The notes: a model not told the origin generated them from the letters alone. A stretch of 64,000 nt of DNA from Osmia lignaria lignaria (GCF_051020975.1 NW_027478159.1:16446501-16510500), one strand, 5' to 3'. Shown: positions 41,997-55,464, counted from the first letter of the stretch. Translations and numbers: made by a program.

Positions 41997-44900
41997 ATGC
42001 AGATTTATCTCAAGGGAAGGGGCCTGACGGACATATTTCGAGATATTTCTTCTTCTTGTTGTTCTTCTTCTGCACAGCTAAACTGGAAGTGGCATTTCCA
42101 GCTCGCAATAGTGCAGAGTTATCTGAAAGAAAGGGGCCACGGTGTTTCTGTATCTCTATTATGTTGGTGCGGCTTCGGAACTTTTAAATATCTTGATATA
42201 TCTCGAGAACTACACTTCTGATCAAAAAATATCATAGAACATAAATTGTAGGAAACATAATTCTCTACAAAAAAGGTCTCTTAAGATTTTGCCATAGCTC
42301 GTTTCGTTTCCGAGATATTTGCAGATATATCTCAAGGGAAGGGGCCTGACGGACATATTTCGAGATATTTCTTCTTCTTGTTGTTCTTCTTCTGCACAGC
42401 TAAACTGGAAGTGGCATTTCCAGCTCGCAATAGTGCAGAGTTATCTCAAAGAATGGGGCCACGGTGTTTCTGTATCTCTATTATGTTGGTGCGGCTTCGG
42501 AACTTTTAAATATCTTGATATATCTCGAGAACTACGCATCTGATCAAAAAATATCATAGAACATAAAAAGTAGGTAACTTAATTCTCTACAAAAAAGGTC
42601 TCTTAACATTTTGCCATAGCTCGCTTCGTTTCCGAGATATGTGCAGATTTATCGCAAGGGAAGGGGCCTGACGGACATATTTCGAGATATTTCTTCTTCT
42701 TGTTGTTCTTCTTCTGCACAGCTATGCTGGAAGTGGCATTTGCAGCTCGCAATAGTGCAGAGTTATCTGAAAGAAAGGGGCCACGGTGTTTCTGTATCTC
42801 TATTATGTTGGTGCGGCTTCGGAACTTTTAAATATCTTGATATATCTCGAGAACTACGCATCTGATCAAAAAATATCATAGAACATAAAAAGTAGCAAAC
42901 TTAATTCTCCACAAAAAAGGTCTCTTAACATTTTGCCATAGCTCGCTTCGTTTCCGAGATATTTGCAGATTTATCTCAAGGGAAGGGGCCTGACGGACAT
43001 GTTTCGAGATATTTCTTCTTTTTGTTGTTCTTCTTCTGCACAGCTAAACTGGAAGTGGCATTTCCAGCTCGCAATAGGGCAGAGTTATCTCAAAGAAAGG
43101 GGCCACGGTGTTTCTGTATCTCTATTATGTTGGTGCGGCTTCGGAACTTTTAAATATCTCGATATATCTCGAAAACTACGCTTCTGTTCAAAAAATATCA
43201 TAGAACATAAATTTTAGGAAACATAATTCTCTACAAATAAAGTCTCTTAACATTTTGCCATAGCTCGCTTCGTTTCCGAGATATTTGCAGATTTATCTCA
43301 AGGGAAGGGGCCTGACGGACATGTTTCGAGATATTTCTTCTTCTTGTTGTTCTTCCTCTGCACAGCTAAACTGGAAGTGGCATTTCCAGCTCGCAATAGT
43401 GCAGAGTTATCTCAAAGAAAGGGGCCACGGTGTTTCTGTATCTCTATTATGTTGGTGCGGCTTCGGAACTTTTAAATATCTCGATATATCTCGAAAACTG
43501 CGCTTCCGATCAAAAAATATCATAGAACATAAATTGTAGGAAACATAATTCTCTACAAAAAAGGTCTCTTAACATTTTGCCATAGCTCGCTTCGTTTCCG
43601 AGATATTTGCAGATCTATCTCAAGGGAAGGGGCCTGGCGGACATATTTCGAGATATTTCTTCTTCTTGTCGTTCTTCTTCTGCACAGCTAAACTGGAAGT
43701 GGCATTTCCAGCTCGCAATAGTGCAGAGTTATCTGAAAGAAAGGGGCCACGGTGTTTCTGTATCTCTATTATGTTGGTGCGGCTTCGGAACTTTTAAATA
43801 TCTTGATATATCTCGAGAACTACACTTCTGATCAAAAAATATCATAGAACATAAATTGTAGGAAACATAATTCTCTACAAAAAAGGTCTCTTAAGATTTT
43901 GCCATAGCTCGTTTCGTTTCCGAGATATTTGCAGATATATCTCAAGGGAAGGGGCCTGACGGACATATTTCGAGATATTTCTTCTTCTTGTTGTTCTTCT
44001 TCTGCACAGCTAAACTGGAAGTGGCATTTCCAGCTCGCAATAGTGCAGAGTTATCTCAAAGAATGGGGCCACGGTGTTTCTGTATCTCTATTATGTTGGT
44101 GCGGCTTCGGAACTTTTAAATATCTTGATATATCTCGAGAACTACGCATCTGATCAAAAAATATCATAGAACATAAAAAGTAGGTAACTTAATTCTCTAC
44201 ATAAAAGGTCTCTTAACATTTTGCCATAGCTCGCTTCGTTTCCGAGATATATGCAGATTTATCTCAAGGGAAGGGGCCTGACGGACATATTTCGAGATAT
44301 TTCTTCTTCTTGTTGTTCTTCTTCTGCACAGCTAAACTGGAAGTGGCATTTCCAGCTCGCAATAGTGCAGAGTTATCTGAAAGAAAGGGGCCACGGTGTT
44401 TCTGTATCTCTATTATGTTGGTGCGGCTTCGGAACTTTTAAATATCTTGATATATCTCGAGAACTACGCTTCTGATCAAAAAATATCATAGAACATAAAT
44501 TGTAGGAAACATAATTCTCTACAAAAAAGGTCTCTTAAGATTTTGCCATAGCTCGTTTCGTTTCCGAGATATTTGCAGATATATCTCAAGGGAAGGGGCC
44601 TGACGGACATATTTCGAGATATTTCTTCTTCTTGTTGTTCTTCTTCTGCACAGCTAAACTGGAAGTGGCATTTCCAGCTCGCAATAGTGCAGAGTTATCT
44701 GAAAGAAAGGGGCCACGGTGTTTCTGTATCTCTATTATGTTGGTGCGGCTTCGGAACTTTTAAATATCTTGATATATCTCGAGAACTACACTTCTGATCA
44801 AAAAATATCATAGAACATAAATTGTAGGAAACATAATTCTCTACAAAAAAGGTCTCTTAAGATTTTGCCATAGCTCGTTTCGTTTCCGAGATATTTGCAG

Positions 44901-46504
44901 ATATATCTCAAGGGAAGGGGCCTGACGGACATATTTCGAGATATTTCTTCTTCTTGTTGTTCTTCTTCTGCACAGCTAAACTGGAAGTGGCATTTCCAGC
45001 TCGCAATAGTGCAGAGTTATCTCAAAGAATGGGGCCACGGTGTTTCTGTATCTCTATTATGTTGGTGCGGCTTCGGAACTTTTAAATATCTTGATATATC
45101 TCGAGAACTACGCATCTGATCAAAAAATATCATAGAACATAAAAAGTAGGTAACTTAATTCTCTACAAAAAAGGTCTCTTAACATTTTGCCATAGCTCGC
45201 TTCGTTTCCGAGATATGTGCAGATTTATCGCAAGGGAAGGGGCCTGACGGACATATTTCGAGATATTTCTTCTTCTTGTTGTTCTTCTTCTGCACAGCTA
45301 TGCTGGAAGTGGCATTTGCAGCTCGCAATAGTGCAGAGTTATCTGAAAGAAAGGGGCCACGGTGTTTCTGTATCTCTATTATGTTGGTGCGGCTTCGGAA
45401 CTTTTAAATATCTTGATATATCTCGAGAACTACGCATCTGATCAAAAAATATCATAGAACATAAAAAGTAGCAAACTTAATTCTCCACAAAAAAGGTCTC
45501 TTAACATTTTGCCATAGCTCGCTTCGTTTCCGAGATATTTGCAGATTTATCTCAAGGGAAGGGGCCTGACGGACATGTTTCGAGATATTTCTTCTTTTTG
45601 TTGTTCTTCTTCTGCACAGCTAAACTGGAAGTGGCATTTCCAGCTCGCAATAGGGCAGAGTTATCTCAAAGAAAGGGGCCACGGTGTTTCTGTATCTCTA
45701 TTATGTTGGTGCGGCTTCGGAACTTTTAAATATCTCGATATATCTCGAAAACTACGCTTCTGTTCAAAAAATATCATAGAACATAAATTTTAGGAAACAT
45801 AATTCTCTACAAATAAAGTCTCTTAACATTTTGCCATAGCTCGCTTCGTTTCCGAGATATTTGCAGATTTATCTCAAGGGAAGGGGCCTGACGGACATGT
45901 TTCGAGATATTTCTTCTTCTTGTTGTTCTTCCTCTGCACAGCTAAACTGGAAGTGGCATTTCCAGCTCGCAATAGTGCAGAGTTATCTCAAAGAAAGGGG
46001 CCACGGTGTTTCTGTATCTCTATTATGTTGGTGCGGCTTCGGAACTTTTAAATATCTCGATATATCTCGAAAACTGCGCTTCCGATCAAAAAATATCATA
46101 GAACATAAATTGTAGGAAACATAATTCTCTACAAAAAAGGTCTCTTAACATTTTGCCATAGCTCGCTTCGTTTCCGAGATATTTGCAGATCTATCTCAAG
46201 GGAAGGGGCCTGGCGGACATATTTCGAGATATTTCTTCTTCTTGTCGTTCTTCTTCTGCACAGCTAAACTGGAAGTGGCATTTCCAGCTCGCAATAGTGC
46301 AGAGTTATCTGAAAGAAAGGGGCCACGGTGTTTCTGTATCTCTATTATGTTGGTGCGGCTTCGGAACTTTTAAATATCTTGATATATCTCGAGAACTACA
46401 CTTCTGATCAAAAAATATCATAGAACATAAATTGTAGGAAACATAATTCTCTACAAAAAAGGTCTCTTAAGATTTTGCCATAGCTCGTTTCGTTTCCGAG
46501 ATAT
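41997..46504. repeat. Satellite 8-monomer (2,576-bp) tandem duplication
   Basis: Monomers starting at 41997, 42319, 42641, 42963, 43285 and 43607 are followed by matching monomers at 44573, 44895, 45217, 45539, 45861 and 46183. Shared private variants include ATATGTGCAGATTTATCGC, AGCAAACTTAATTCTCC, GCAATAGGGCAG, CTGTTCAAAAAA and ATTTTAGGAAAC. The monomers from 43929 to 44572 fill out the eight-unit period. Confidence 0.85.
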
Positions 46505-49500
46505 TTGCAGATATATCTCAAGGGAAGGGGCCTGACGGACATATTTCGAGATATTTCTTCTTCTTGTTGTTCTTCTTCTGCACAGCTAAACTGGAAGTGG
46601 CATTTCCAGCTCGCAATAGTGCAGAGTTATCTCAAAGAATGGGGCCACGGTGTTTCTGTATCTCTATTATGTTGGTGCGGCTTCGGAACTTTTAAATATC
46701 TCGATATATCTCGAAAACTACGCTTCTGATCAAAAAATATCATAGAACATAAATTTTAGGAAACATAATTCTCTACAAATAAAGTCTCTTAACATTTTGC
46801 CATAGCTCGCTTCGTTTCCGAGATATTTGCAGATTTATCTCAAGGGAAGGGGCCTGACGGACATGTTTCGAGATATTTCTTCTTCTTGTTGTTCTTCCTC
46901 TGCACAGCTAAACTGGAAGTGGCATTTCCAGCTCGCAATAGTGCAGAGTTATCTCAAAGAAAGGGGCCACGGTGTTTCTGTATCTCTATTATGTTGGTGC
47001 GGCTTCGGAACTTTTAAATATCTTGATATATCTCGAGAACTACGCTTCTGATCAAAAAATATCATAGAACATAAATTGTAGGAAACATAATTCTCTACAA
47101 AAAAGGTCTCTTAAGATTTTGCCATAGCTCGTTTCGTTTCCGAGATATTTGCAGATATATCTCAAGGGAAGGGGCCTGACGGACATATTTCGAGATATTT
47201 CTTCTTCTTGTTGTTCTTCTTCTGCACAGCTAAACTGGAAGTGGCATTTCCAGCTCGCAATAGTGCAGAGTTATCTCAAAGAAAGGGGCCACGGTGTTTC
47301 TGTATCTCTATTATGTTGGTGCGGCTTCGGAACTTTTAAATATCTTGATATATCTCGAGAACTACGCATCTGATCAAAAAATGTCATAGAACATAAATAG
47401 TAGGAAACTTAATTCTCTACAAAAAAGGTCTCTCAACATTTTGCCATAGCTCGCTTCGTTTCCGAGATATATGCAGATTTATCTCAAGGGAAGGGGCCTG
47501 ACGGACATATTTCGAGATATTTCTTCTTCTTCTTGTTCTTCATCTGCACAGCTAAACTGGAAGTGGCATTTCCAGCTCGCAATAGTGCAGAGTTATCTGA
47601 AAGAAAGGGGCCACGGTGTTTCGGTATCTCTATTATGTTGGTGCGGCTTCGGAACTTTTAAATATCTCGATATATCTCGAAAACTACGCTTCTGATCAAA
47701 AAATATCATAGAACATAAATTGTAGGAAACATAATTCTCTACAAAAAACGTCTCTTAACATTTTGCCATAGCTCGCTTCGTTTCCGAGATATTTGCAGAT
47801 TCAGCTCAAAGGAACTGGCCTGACGGACATATTTCGAGATATTTCTTCTTCTTGTTGTTCTTCCTCTGCACAGCTAAGCTGGAAGTGGCATTTGCAGCTC
47901 GCAATAGTGCAGAGTTGTCTCAAAGAAAGGGGCCACGGTGTTTCTGTATCTCTATTATGTTGGTGCAGCTTCGGAACTTTGAAATATCTTGATATATCTC
48001 GAGAACTACGCATCTGATCAAAAAATATCATAGAACATAAAAAGTAGAAAACTTAATTCTCTACAAAAAAGGTCTCTCAACATTTTGCCATAGCTCGCTT
48101 CGTTTCCGAGATACATGCAGATTTATCTCAAGGGAAGGGGCCTGACGGACATATTTCGAGATATTTCTTCTTCTTGTTGTTCTTCTTCTGCACAGCTAAG
48201 CTGGAAGTGGCATTTCCAGCTCGCAATAGTGCAGAGTTATCTCAAAGAAAGGGGCCACGGTGTTTCTGTATCTCTATTATGTTGGTGCGGCTTCGGAACT
48301 TTTAAATATCTTGATATATCTCGAGAACCACGCATCTGATCAAAAAATATCATAGAACATAAATAGTAGGAAACTTAATTCTCTACAAAAAAGGTCTCTC
48401 AACATTTTGCCATAGCTCGCTTCGTTTCCGAGATATTTGCAGATTTATCTCAAGGGAAGGGGCCTAACGGACATATTTCGAGATATTTCTTCTTCTTGTT
48501 GTTCTTCTTCTGCACAGCTAAGCTGGAAGTGGCATTTGCAGCTCGCAATAGTGCAGAGTTATCTCAAAGAAAGAGGCCACGGTGTTTCTGTACCTCTATT
48601 ATGTTGGTGCGGCTTCGGAACTTTTAAATATCTTGATATATCTCGAGAACTACGCATCTGATCGAAAAATATCATAGAACATAAAAAGTAGGAAACTTGA
48701 TTCTCTACAAAAAAGGTCTCTCAACATTTTGCCATAGCTCGCTTCGTTTCCGAGATATATGCAGATTTATCTCAAGGGAAGGGGCCTGACGGACATATCT
48801 CGAGATATTTCTTCTTCTTGTTGTTCTTCTTCTGCACAGCTAAACTGGAAGTGGCATTTCCAGCTCGCAATAGTGCAGAGTTATCTGAAAGAAAGGGGCC
48901 ACGGTGTTTCTGTATCTCTATTATGTTGGTGCGGCTTCGGAACTTTTAAATATCTTGATATATCTCGAGAACTACGCTTCTGATCAAAAAATATCATAGA
49001 ACATAAATTGTAGGAAACATAATTCTCTACAAAAAAGGTCTCTTAAGATTTTGCCATAGCTCGTTTCGTTTCCGAGATATTTGCAGATATATCTCAAGGG
49101 AAGGGGCCTGACGGACATATTTCGAGATATTTCTTCTTCTTGTTGTTCTTCTTCTGCACAGCTAAGCTGGAAGTGGCATTTGCAGCTCGCAATAGTGCAG
49201 AGTTATCTCAAAGAAAGGGGCCACGGTGTTTCTGTATCTCTATTATGTTGGTGCGGCTTCGGAACTTTTAAATATCTTGATATATCGCGAGAACTACGCA
49301 TCTGATCAAATAATATCATAGAACATAAAAAGTAGGAAACTTAATTCTCTACAAAAAACGTCTCTTAACATTTTGCCATAGCTCGCTTCGTTTCTGAGAT
49401 ATTTGCAGATTTATCTCAAGGGAAGGATCCTGACGGACATATTTCGGGATATTTCTTCTTCTTGTTGTTCTTCTTCTGCACAGCTAAACTGGAAGTGGCA

Positions 49501-51656
49501 TTTCTAGCTCGCAATAGTGCAGAGTTATCTCAAAGAAAGGGGCCACTGTGTTTCTGTATCTCTATTATGTTGGTGCGGCTTCGGAACTTTTAAATATCTT
49601 GATATATCTCGAGAACTACGCATCTGATCGAAAAATATCATAGAACATAAATTGTAGGAAACATAATTCTCTACAAAAAAGGTCTCTTAAGATTTTGCCA
49701 TAGCTCGTTTCGTTTCCGAGATATTTGCAGATATATCTCAAGGGAAGGGGCCTGACGGACATATTTCGAGATATTTCTTCTTCTTGTTGTTCTTCTTCTG
49801 CACAGCTAAACTGGAAGTGGCATTTCCAGCTCGCAATAGTGCAGAGTTATCTCAAAGAAAGGGGCCACGGTGTTTCTGTATCTCTATTATGTTGGTGCGG
49901 CTTCGGAACTTTTAAATATCTTGATATATCTCGAGAACTACGCATCTGATCAAAAAATATCATACAACATAAAAAGTAGGAAACTTAATACTCTACAAAA
50001 AAGGTCTCTTAACATTTTGCCATAGCTCGCTTCGTTTCCGAGATATTTGCAGGTTTATCTCAAGGGAAGGGGCCTGACGGATATGTTTCGAGATATTTCT
50101 TCTTCTTGTTGTTCTTCTTCTGCACAGCTAAACTGGAAGTGGCATTCCCAGCTCGCAATAGTGCAGAGTTATCTCAAAGAAAGGGGCCACGGTGTTTCTG
50201 TATCTCTATTATGTTGGTGCGGCTTCGGAACTTTTAAATATCTTGATATATCTCGAGAACTACGCATCTGATCAAAAAATCTCATAGAACGTAAAAAGTA
50301 GGAAACTTAATTCTCTACAAAAAAGGTCTCTTAACATTTTGCCATAGCTCGCTTCGTTTCCGAGATATTTGCAGATTTATCTCAAGGGAAGGGGCCTGAC
50401 GGACATATTTCGAGATATTTCTTCTTCTTGTTGTTCTTCTTCTGCACAGCTAAGCTGGAAGTGGCATTTGCAGCTCGCGATAGTGCAGAGTTATCTTAAA
50501 GAAAGGGGCCACGGTGTTTCTGTATCTCTATTATGTTTGTGCGGCTTCGGAACTTTTAAGTATCTCAATATATCTCGAAAACTACGCTTCTGATCAAAAA
50601 ATATCATAGAAGGTAAATTGTAGGAAACATAATTCTCTACAAAAAAGGTCTCTTAACATTTTGCAATAGCTCGCTTCGTTTCCGAGATATTTGCAGATTT
50701 ATCTCAAGGGAAGGGGCCTGACGGACATATTTCTAGATATTTCTTCTTCTTGTTGTTCTTCTTCTGCACAGCTAAGCTGGAAGTGGCATTTGCAGCTCGC
50801 AATAGTGCAGAGTTATCTCAAAGAGAGGGGCCACGGTGTTTCTGTATCTCTATTATGTTGGTGCGGCTTCGGAACTGTTAAATATCTTGATATATCTCGA
50901 GAACTACGCATCTGATCAAAAAATCTCATAGAAGATAAAAAGTAGGAAACTTAATTCTCTACAAAAAAGGTCTCTTATCATTTTGCTATAGCTCGCTTCG
51001 TTTCCGAGATATTTGCAGATATATCTCAAGGGAAGGGGCCTGACGGACATATTTCGAGATATTTCTTCTTCTTGTTGTTCTTCTTCTGCACAGCTAAGCT
51101 GGAAGTGGCATTTGCGGCTCGCACTAGTGCAGAGTTATCTCAAAGAAAGGGGCCACGGTGTTTCTGTATCTCTATTATGTTGGTGCGGCTTCGGAACTTT
51201 TAAATATCTCGATATATCTCGAAAACTACGCTTCTGATCAAAAAATATCATAGAAGATAAATTGTAGGAAACATAATTCTCTACAAAAAACGTCTCTTAA
51301 CATTTTGCCATAGCTCGCTTCGTTTCCGAGATATTTGCAGATTCAGCTCAAAGGAACGGGCCTGACGGACATATTTCGAGATATTTCTTCTTCTTGTTGT
51401 TCTTCCTCTGCACAGCTAAGCTGGAAGTGGCATTTGCAGCTCGCAATAGTGCAGAGTTATCTCAAAGAAAGGGGCCACGGTGTTTCTGTATCTCTATTAT
51501 GTTGGTGCGGCTTCGGAACTTTTAAATATCTTGATATATCTCGAGAACTACGCATCTGATCAAAAAATATCGTAGAACATAAAAAGTAGGAAACTTAATT
51601 CTGTACAAATAAGGTCTCTTAACATTTTGCCATAGCTCGGTTCGTTCCCGAGATAT

Positions 51657-53266
51657 TTGCAGATTTATCTCAAGGGAAGGGGCCTGACGGACATATTTCG
51701 AGATATTTCTTCTTCTTGTTGTTCTTCTTCTGCACAGCTAAGCTGGAAGTGGCATTTGCAGCGCGCAATAGTGCAGAGTTATCTCAAAGAAAGGGCCCAC
51801 GGTGTTTCTGTATCTCTATTATGTTGGTGCGGCTTCGGAACTTTTAAATCTCCTGATATATCTCGAGAACTACGCATCTGATCAAAAAATATCATAGAAC
51901 GTAAAAAGTAGGAAACTTAATTCTCTACAAAAAAGGTCTCTTAACATTTTGCCATAGCTCGCTTGGTTTCCGAGATATTTACAGATTTATCTCAAGGGAA
52001 GGGGGCTGACGGACATATTTCGAGATATTTCTTCTTCTTGTTGTTCTTCTTCTGCACAGCTAAACTGGAAGTGGCATTTCCAGCTCGCAATAGTGCAGAG
52101 TTATCTCAAAGAAAGGGGCCACGGTGTTTCTGTATCTCTATTATGTTGGTGCGGCTTCGGAACTTTTAAATATCTCGATATATCTCGAGAACTACGCATC
52201 TGATCAAAAAATATCATAGAACATAAAAAGTAGGAAACTTAGTTCTCTACAAAAAAGGTCTCTTAACATTTTGCCATAGCTCTCTTCGTTTCCGAGATAT
52301 TTGCAGATTTATCTCAAGGGAAGGGGCCTGACGGACATATTTCGAGATATTTCTTCTTCTTGTTGTTCTTCTTCTGCACAGCTAAGCTGGAAGTGGCATT
52401 TGCAGCTCGCAATAGTGCAGAGTTATCTCAAAGAAAGGGGCCACGGTGTTTCTGTATCTCTATTATGTTGGTGCGGCTTCGGAACTTTTAAATATCTTGA
52501 TATATCTCGAGAACTACGCATCTGATCAAAAAATGTCGTAGAACATAAAAAGTAGGAAACTTAATTCTGTACAAATAAGGTCTCTTAACATTTTGCCATA
52601 GCTCGGTTCGTTCCCGAGATATTTGCAGATTTATCTCAAGGGAAGGGGCCTGACGGACATATTTCGAGATATTTCTTCTTCTTGTTGTTCTTCTTCTGCA
52701 CAGCTAAGCTGGAAGTGGCATTTGCAGCACGCAATAGTGCAGAGTTATCTCAAAGAAAGGGCCCACGGTGTTTCTGTATCTCTATTATGTTGGTGCGGCT
52801 TCGGAACTTTTAAATCTCTTGATATATCTCGAGAACTACGCATCTGATCAAAAAATATCATAGAACGTAAAAAGTAGGAAACTTAATTCTCTACAAAAAA
52901 GGTCTCTTAACATTTTGCCATAGCTCGCTTGGTTTCCGAGATATTTACAGATTTATCTCAAGGGAAGGGGGCTGACGGACATATTTCGAGATATTTCTTC
53001 TTCTTGTTGTTCTTCTTCTGCACAGCTAAGCTCGAAGTGGCATTTGCAGCTCGCAATAGTGCAGAGTTATCTCAAAGAAAGGGGCCACGGTGTTTCTGTA
53101 TCTCTATTATGTTGGTGCGGCTTCGGAACTTTTAAATATCTTGATATATCTCGAGAACTACGCATCTGATCAAAAAATATCATAGAACATAAAAAGTAGG
53201 AAACTTAATTCTCTACAAATAAGGTCTCTTAACATTTTGCCATAGCTCGGTTCGTTTCCGAGATAT
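51657..53266. repeat. Satellite 3-monomer (966-bp) duplication
   Basis: Monomers at 51657 and 51979 recur at 52623 and 52945. They share AAGGGCCCACGG, CTGTACAAATAAGG, GCTCGGTTCG, GCTTGGTTTCC and GATATTTACAG. The third member (52301 versus 53267) differs more. Confidence 0.75.
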
Positions 53267-53759
53267 TTGCAGATTTATCTCAAGGGAAGGGGCCTGACGG
53301 ACATATTTCGAGATATTTCTTCTTCTTGTTGTTCTTCTTCTGCACAGCTAAGCTGGAAGTGGCATTTGCGGCTCGCACTAGTGCAGGGTTATCTCAAAGA
53401 AAGGGGCCACGGTGTTTCTGTATCTCTATTATGTTTGTGCGGCTTCGGAACTTTTAAGTTTCTCAATATATCTCGAGAACTACGCATCTGATCAAAAAAT
53501 CTCATAGAAGATAAAAAGTAGGAAACTTAATTCTCTACAAAAAAGGTCTCTTATCATTTTGCCATAGCTCGCTTCGTTTCCGAGATATTTGCAGATTTAT
53601 CTCAAGGGAAGGGGCCTGACGGACATATTTCGAGATATTTCTTCTTCTTGTTGTTCTTCTTCTGCACAGCTAAGCTGGAAGTGGCATTTGCGGCTCGCAC
53701 TAGTGCAGAGTTATCTCAGAGAAAGGATCCACGGTGTTTCTGTATCTTTATTATGTTGG

Positions 53760-54282
53760 TGCGGCTTCGGAACTAACAAATATCTCGATATATCTCGAAA
53801 ACTACGCATCTGACCAAAAAATATCATAGAACATAAATAGTAGGAAACATAATTTCCTACAACAAAGGTCTCTCAACATTTTGCCATAGCTCGCATCGTT
53901 TCCGAGATATTTGCAGATGTAGCTCAAGTGACGGGGCCTGACGGACATATTCCGAGATATTTCTTCTTCTTGTTGTTCTTCTTCTGCACAGCTAAGCTGG
54001 AACTCGCATTTGCAGCTCGCAGTAGTGCAGAGTTATCTCAAAGAAAGGGGCCACGGTGTTTCTGTATCTTTCTTATGTTGGTGCGGCTTCGGAACTTTTA
54101 AATATCTCCATACATCTCGAAAACTACGCATCTGATCAAAAAATATCATAGGACATGAATAGTAGGAAACTTAATTTCCTACAAAAAAGGTCTCTTAAGA
54201 TTTTGCCATAGCTCGCATTGTTTCCGATATATTTGCAGATTTAACCCAAGGGAAGAGGCCTGACGGACATATTTCGACATAT
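53760..54282. repeat. Diverged edge monomers of the 322-bp array
   Basis: From about 53760 the copies carry clearly more differences than inside the array, for example GGAACTAACAAATATC, CTGACCAAAAAA, AATTTCCTACAACAAAGG, GATGTAGCTCAAGTGACGG, GGAACTCGCATTTG and GATATATTTGCAGATTTAACCC. The last unit breaks off around 54282, inside the sequence that normally reads ATATTTCGAGATATTTC. Decay at an array end is expected when unequal exchange homogenises the interior but not the margin. Confidence 0.8.
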
Positions 54283-55464
54283 CGACTTCCCACATATCGA
54301 TGTACATTTAATAACAATATCATTATTACTATATTTACATTAGATATAATGTCATATACAGATACATTCCAACAGATCAATGTACCTACATTTAATACCA
54401 GTGTCATTATTACGATATCTACCAGAGATATAATGTAATATACTGATTCATTCCCACAGATCAATGGACATTTAATAACAATATCAATAGTACTATATCT
54501 ACATATGATATAACGTAATATACTGATTCACTCCCACAGATCAATGTCATTTAATAACAATATCGTTATTACTATATCTACATTGGATATAATGTAATAT
54601 ACAGATTCATTCCCACAGATCAATGTACATTTAATAACAATATCATTAGTACTTTATCTACATTCGGTATAAAGTAATATACTGATTCCTTCGCACAGAT
54701 CAATGTACATTTAATAACAATATCATTGGTACTATATCTCCATTCGATATAATGTAATATAGTGATTCATTCCCACAGATCAATGTAGCTACATTTAATA
54801 CCAATGTCATTAATACCATATCTACATTACATATAATGTAATATACTGATTACTACCCACAGATCAATGTACACTTAATAACAATATCATTATTACTATA
54901 TCTACATTAGATTTAATGTCATATAGTGGTTCATTCTAACAGATCAATGTACCTACATTTAGTACCAATGTCATTATTATCATATCGACACTAGATGTAA
55001 TGTAATGTACTGATTACTACCCACAGATCAATGTACATTTAATAAGAATATCATTAGCGCTATATCTACATTAGATATAATGTCATATACAGATTCATTC
55101 CCACAGATCAATGTACATTTAATAACAATATCATTAGTACTATATCTACATTAGCTATAATGTCATATACAGATACATTCCAACAGATCGATCTACCTAC
55201 ATTTAATACCAATGTCATTATTACCATATCTAAATTAGATATAACGTAATATACTGATTACTACCCACAGATCAATGTACATTTAATAAGAATATCATTA
55301 GCACTATATCTACATTAGATATAATGTCATATACAGATTCATTTCCACAGATCAATGTACATATAATATCAATATCATTAGTACTATATCTACATTCGAT
55401 ATAATGTAATATAGTTATTCGTTCCCACAGATCAATGTACATTTAATAACAATATCATTAGTAC
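54283..55464. repeat. AT-rich satellite with 80/84-bp monomers, about 14 copies
   Basis: A second satellite starts directly after the 322-bp array. The anchor AGATCAATG occurs at 54374, 54458, 54538, 54617, 54697, 54777, 54861, 54941, 55025, 55105, 55269, 55349 and 55429, with an AGATCGATC variant at 55185. The intervals are 84, 80, 79, 80, 80, 84, 80, 84, 80, 80, 84, 80 and 80. The 84-bp version carries an extra four bases and reads TGTACCTACATTTAATACC; the 80-bp version reads TGTACATTTAATAAC. The monomer shows no similarity to the 322-bp unit. The last copy is cut at GTAC (55461-55464) by the retrotransposon LTR. No gene is seen here. Confidence 0.95.
55461..55464. other. Candidate target-site tetranucleotide GTAC
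   Basis: Undisrupted satellite monomers read ATTAGTACTATATC. Here the satellite reads ATTAGTAC and then switches to LTR sequence TGTTACGTGG. A 4-bp duplication of GTAC would fit known gypsy-group behaviour. The second copy is beyond the right edge, so this is unproven. Confidence 0.5.

Larger units (their letters stand above)
1..54282. repeat. 322-bp satellite array, about 168 tandem monomers
   Basis: Head-to-tail copies of a 322-bp unit fill the first 54 kb without any inserted element. The unit is recognisable by landmarks such as TTTCCGAGATATTTGCAG, a TTCTTCTTGTTGTTCTTC pyrimidine tract, TTATGTTGGTGCGGCTTCGG and GATCAAAAAATATCATAG. Landmarks recur at exact multiples of 322 from position 137 to 53589 (166 units). 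There is one net single-base gain (GGAAAC for GGAAC, near 20606) and one net single-base loss (near 40200). The array starts mid-monomer at position 1, so it continues to the left. Monomers differ from one another mainly by scattered substitutions, many shared between copies (for example GCACTAGTG versus GCAATAGTG, or TAAATTG versus TAAAAAG). Each monomer holds an open frame of 74 codons starting with TTG, which I treat as chance. This is what a centromeric or heterochromatic satellite looks like; chromosomal position and transcription cannot be judged from sequence alone. Confidence 0.98.

Noticed and set aside
10127..48031. Scattered minus-strand frames of 65, 76 and 111 codons within the satellite.
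   Set aside because: They appear only where particular substitutions remove stops, and they repeat with the duplicated blocks. They are by-products of satellite sequence.
137..53813. Recurrent 74-codon plus-strand open frame in nearly every satellite monomer, looking like a multigene family.
   Set aside because: It begins with TTG rather than ATG and exists because the monomer is copied. Some monomers have in-frame stops (near 18813, 21390, 23100 and 49505) and amino-acid changes are unconstrained. No domain is recognisable.
1..54282. Regular direct repeats considered as a CRISPR array.
   Set aside because: The whole 322-bp unit repeats with no unique spacers, and the context is eukaryotic.
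54195..54464. 89-codon minus-strand open frame at the satellite junction.
   Set aside because: It spans two different satellites and is low-complexity repeat translation.
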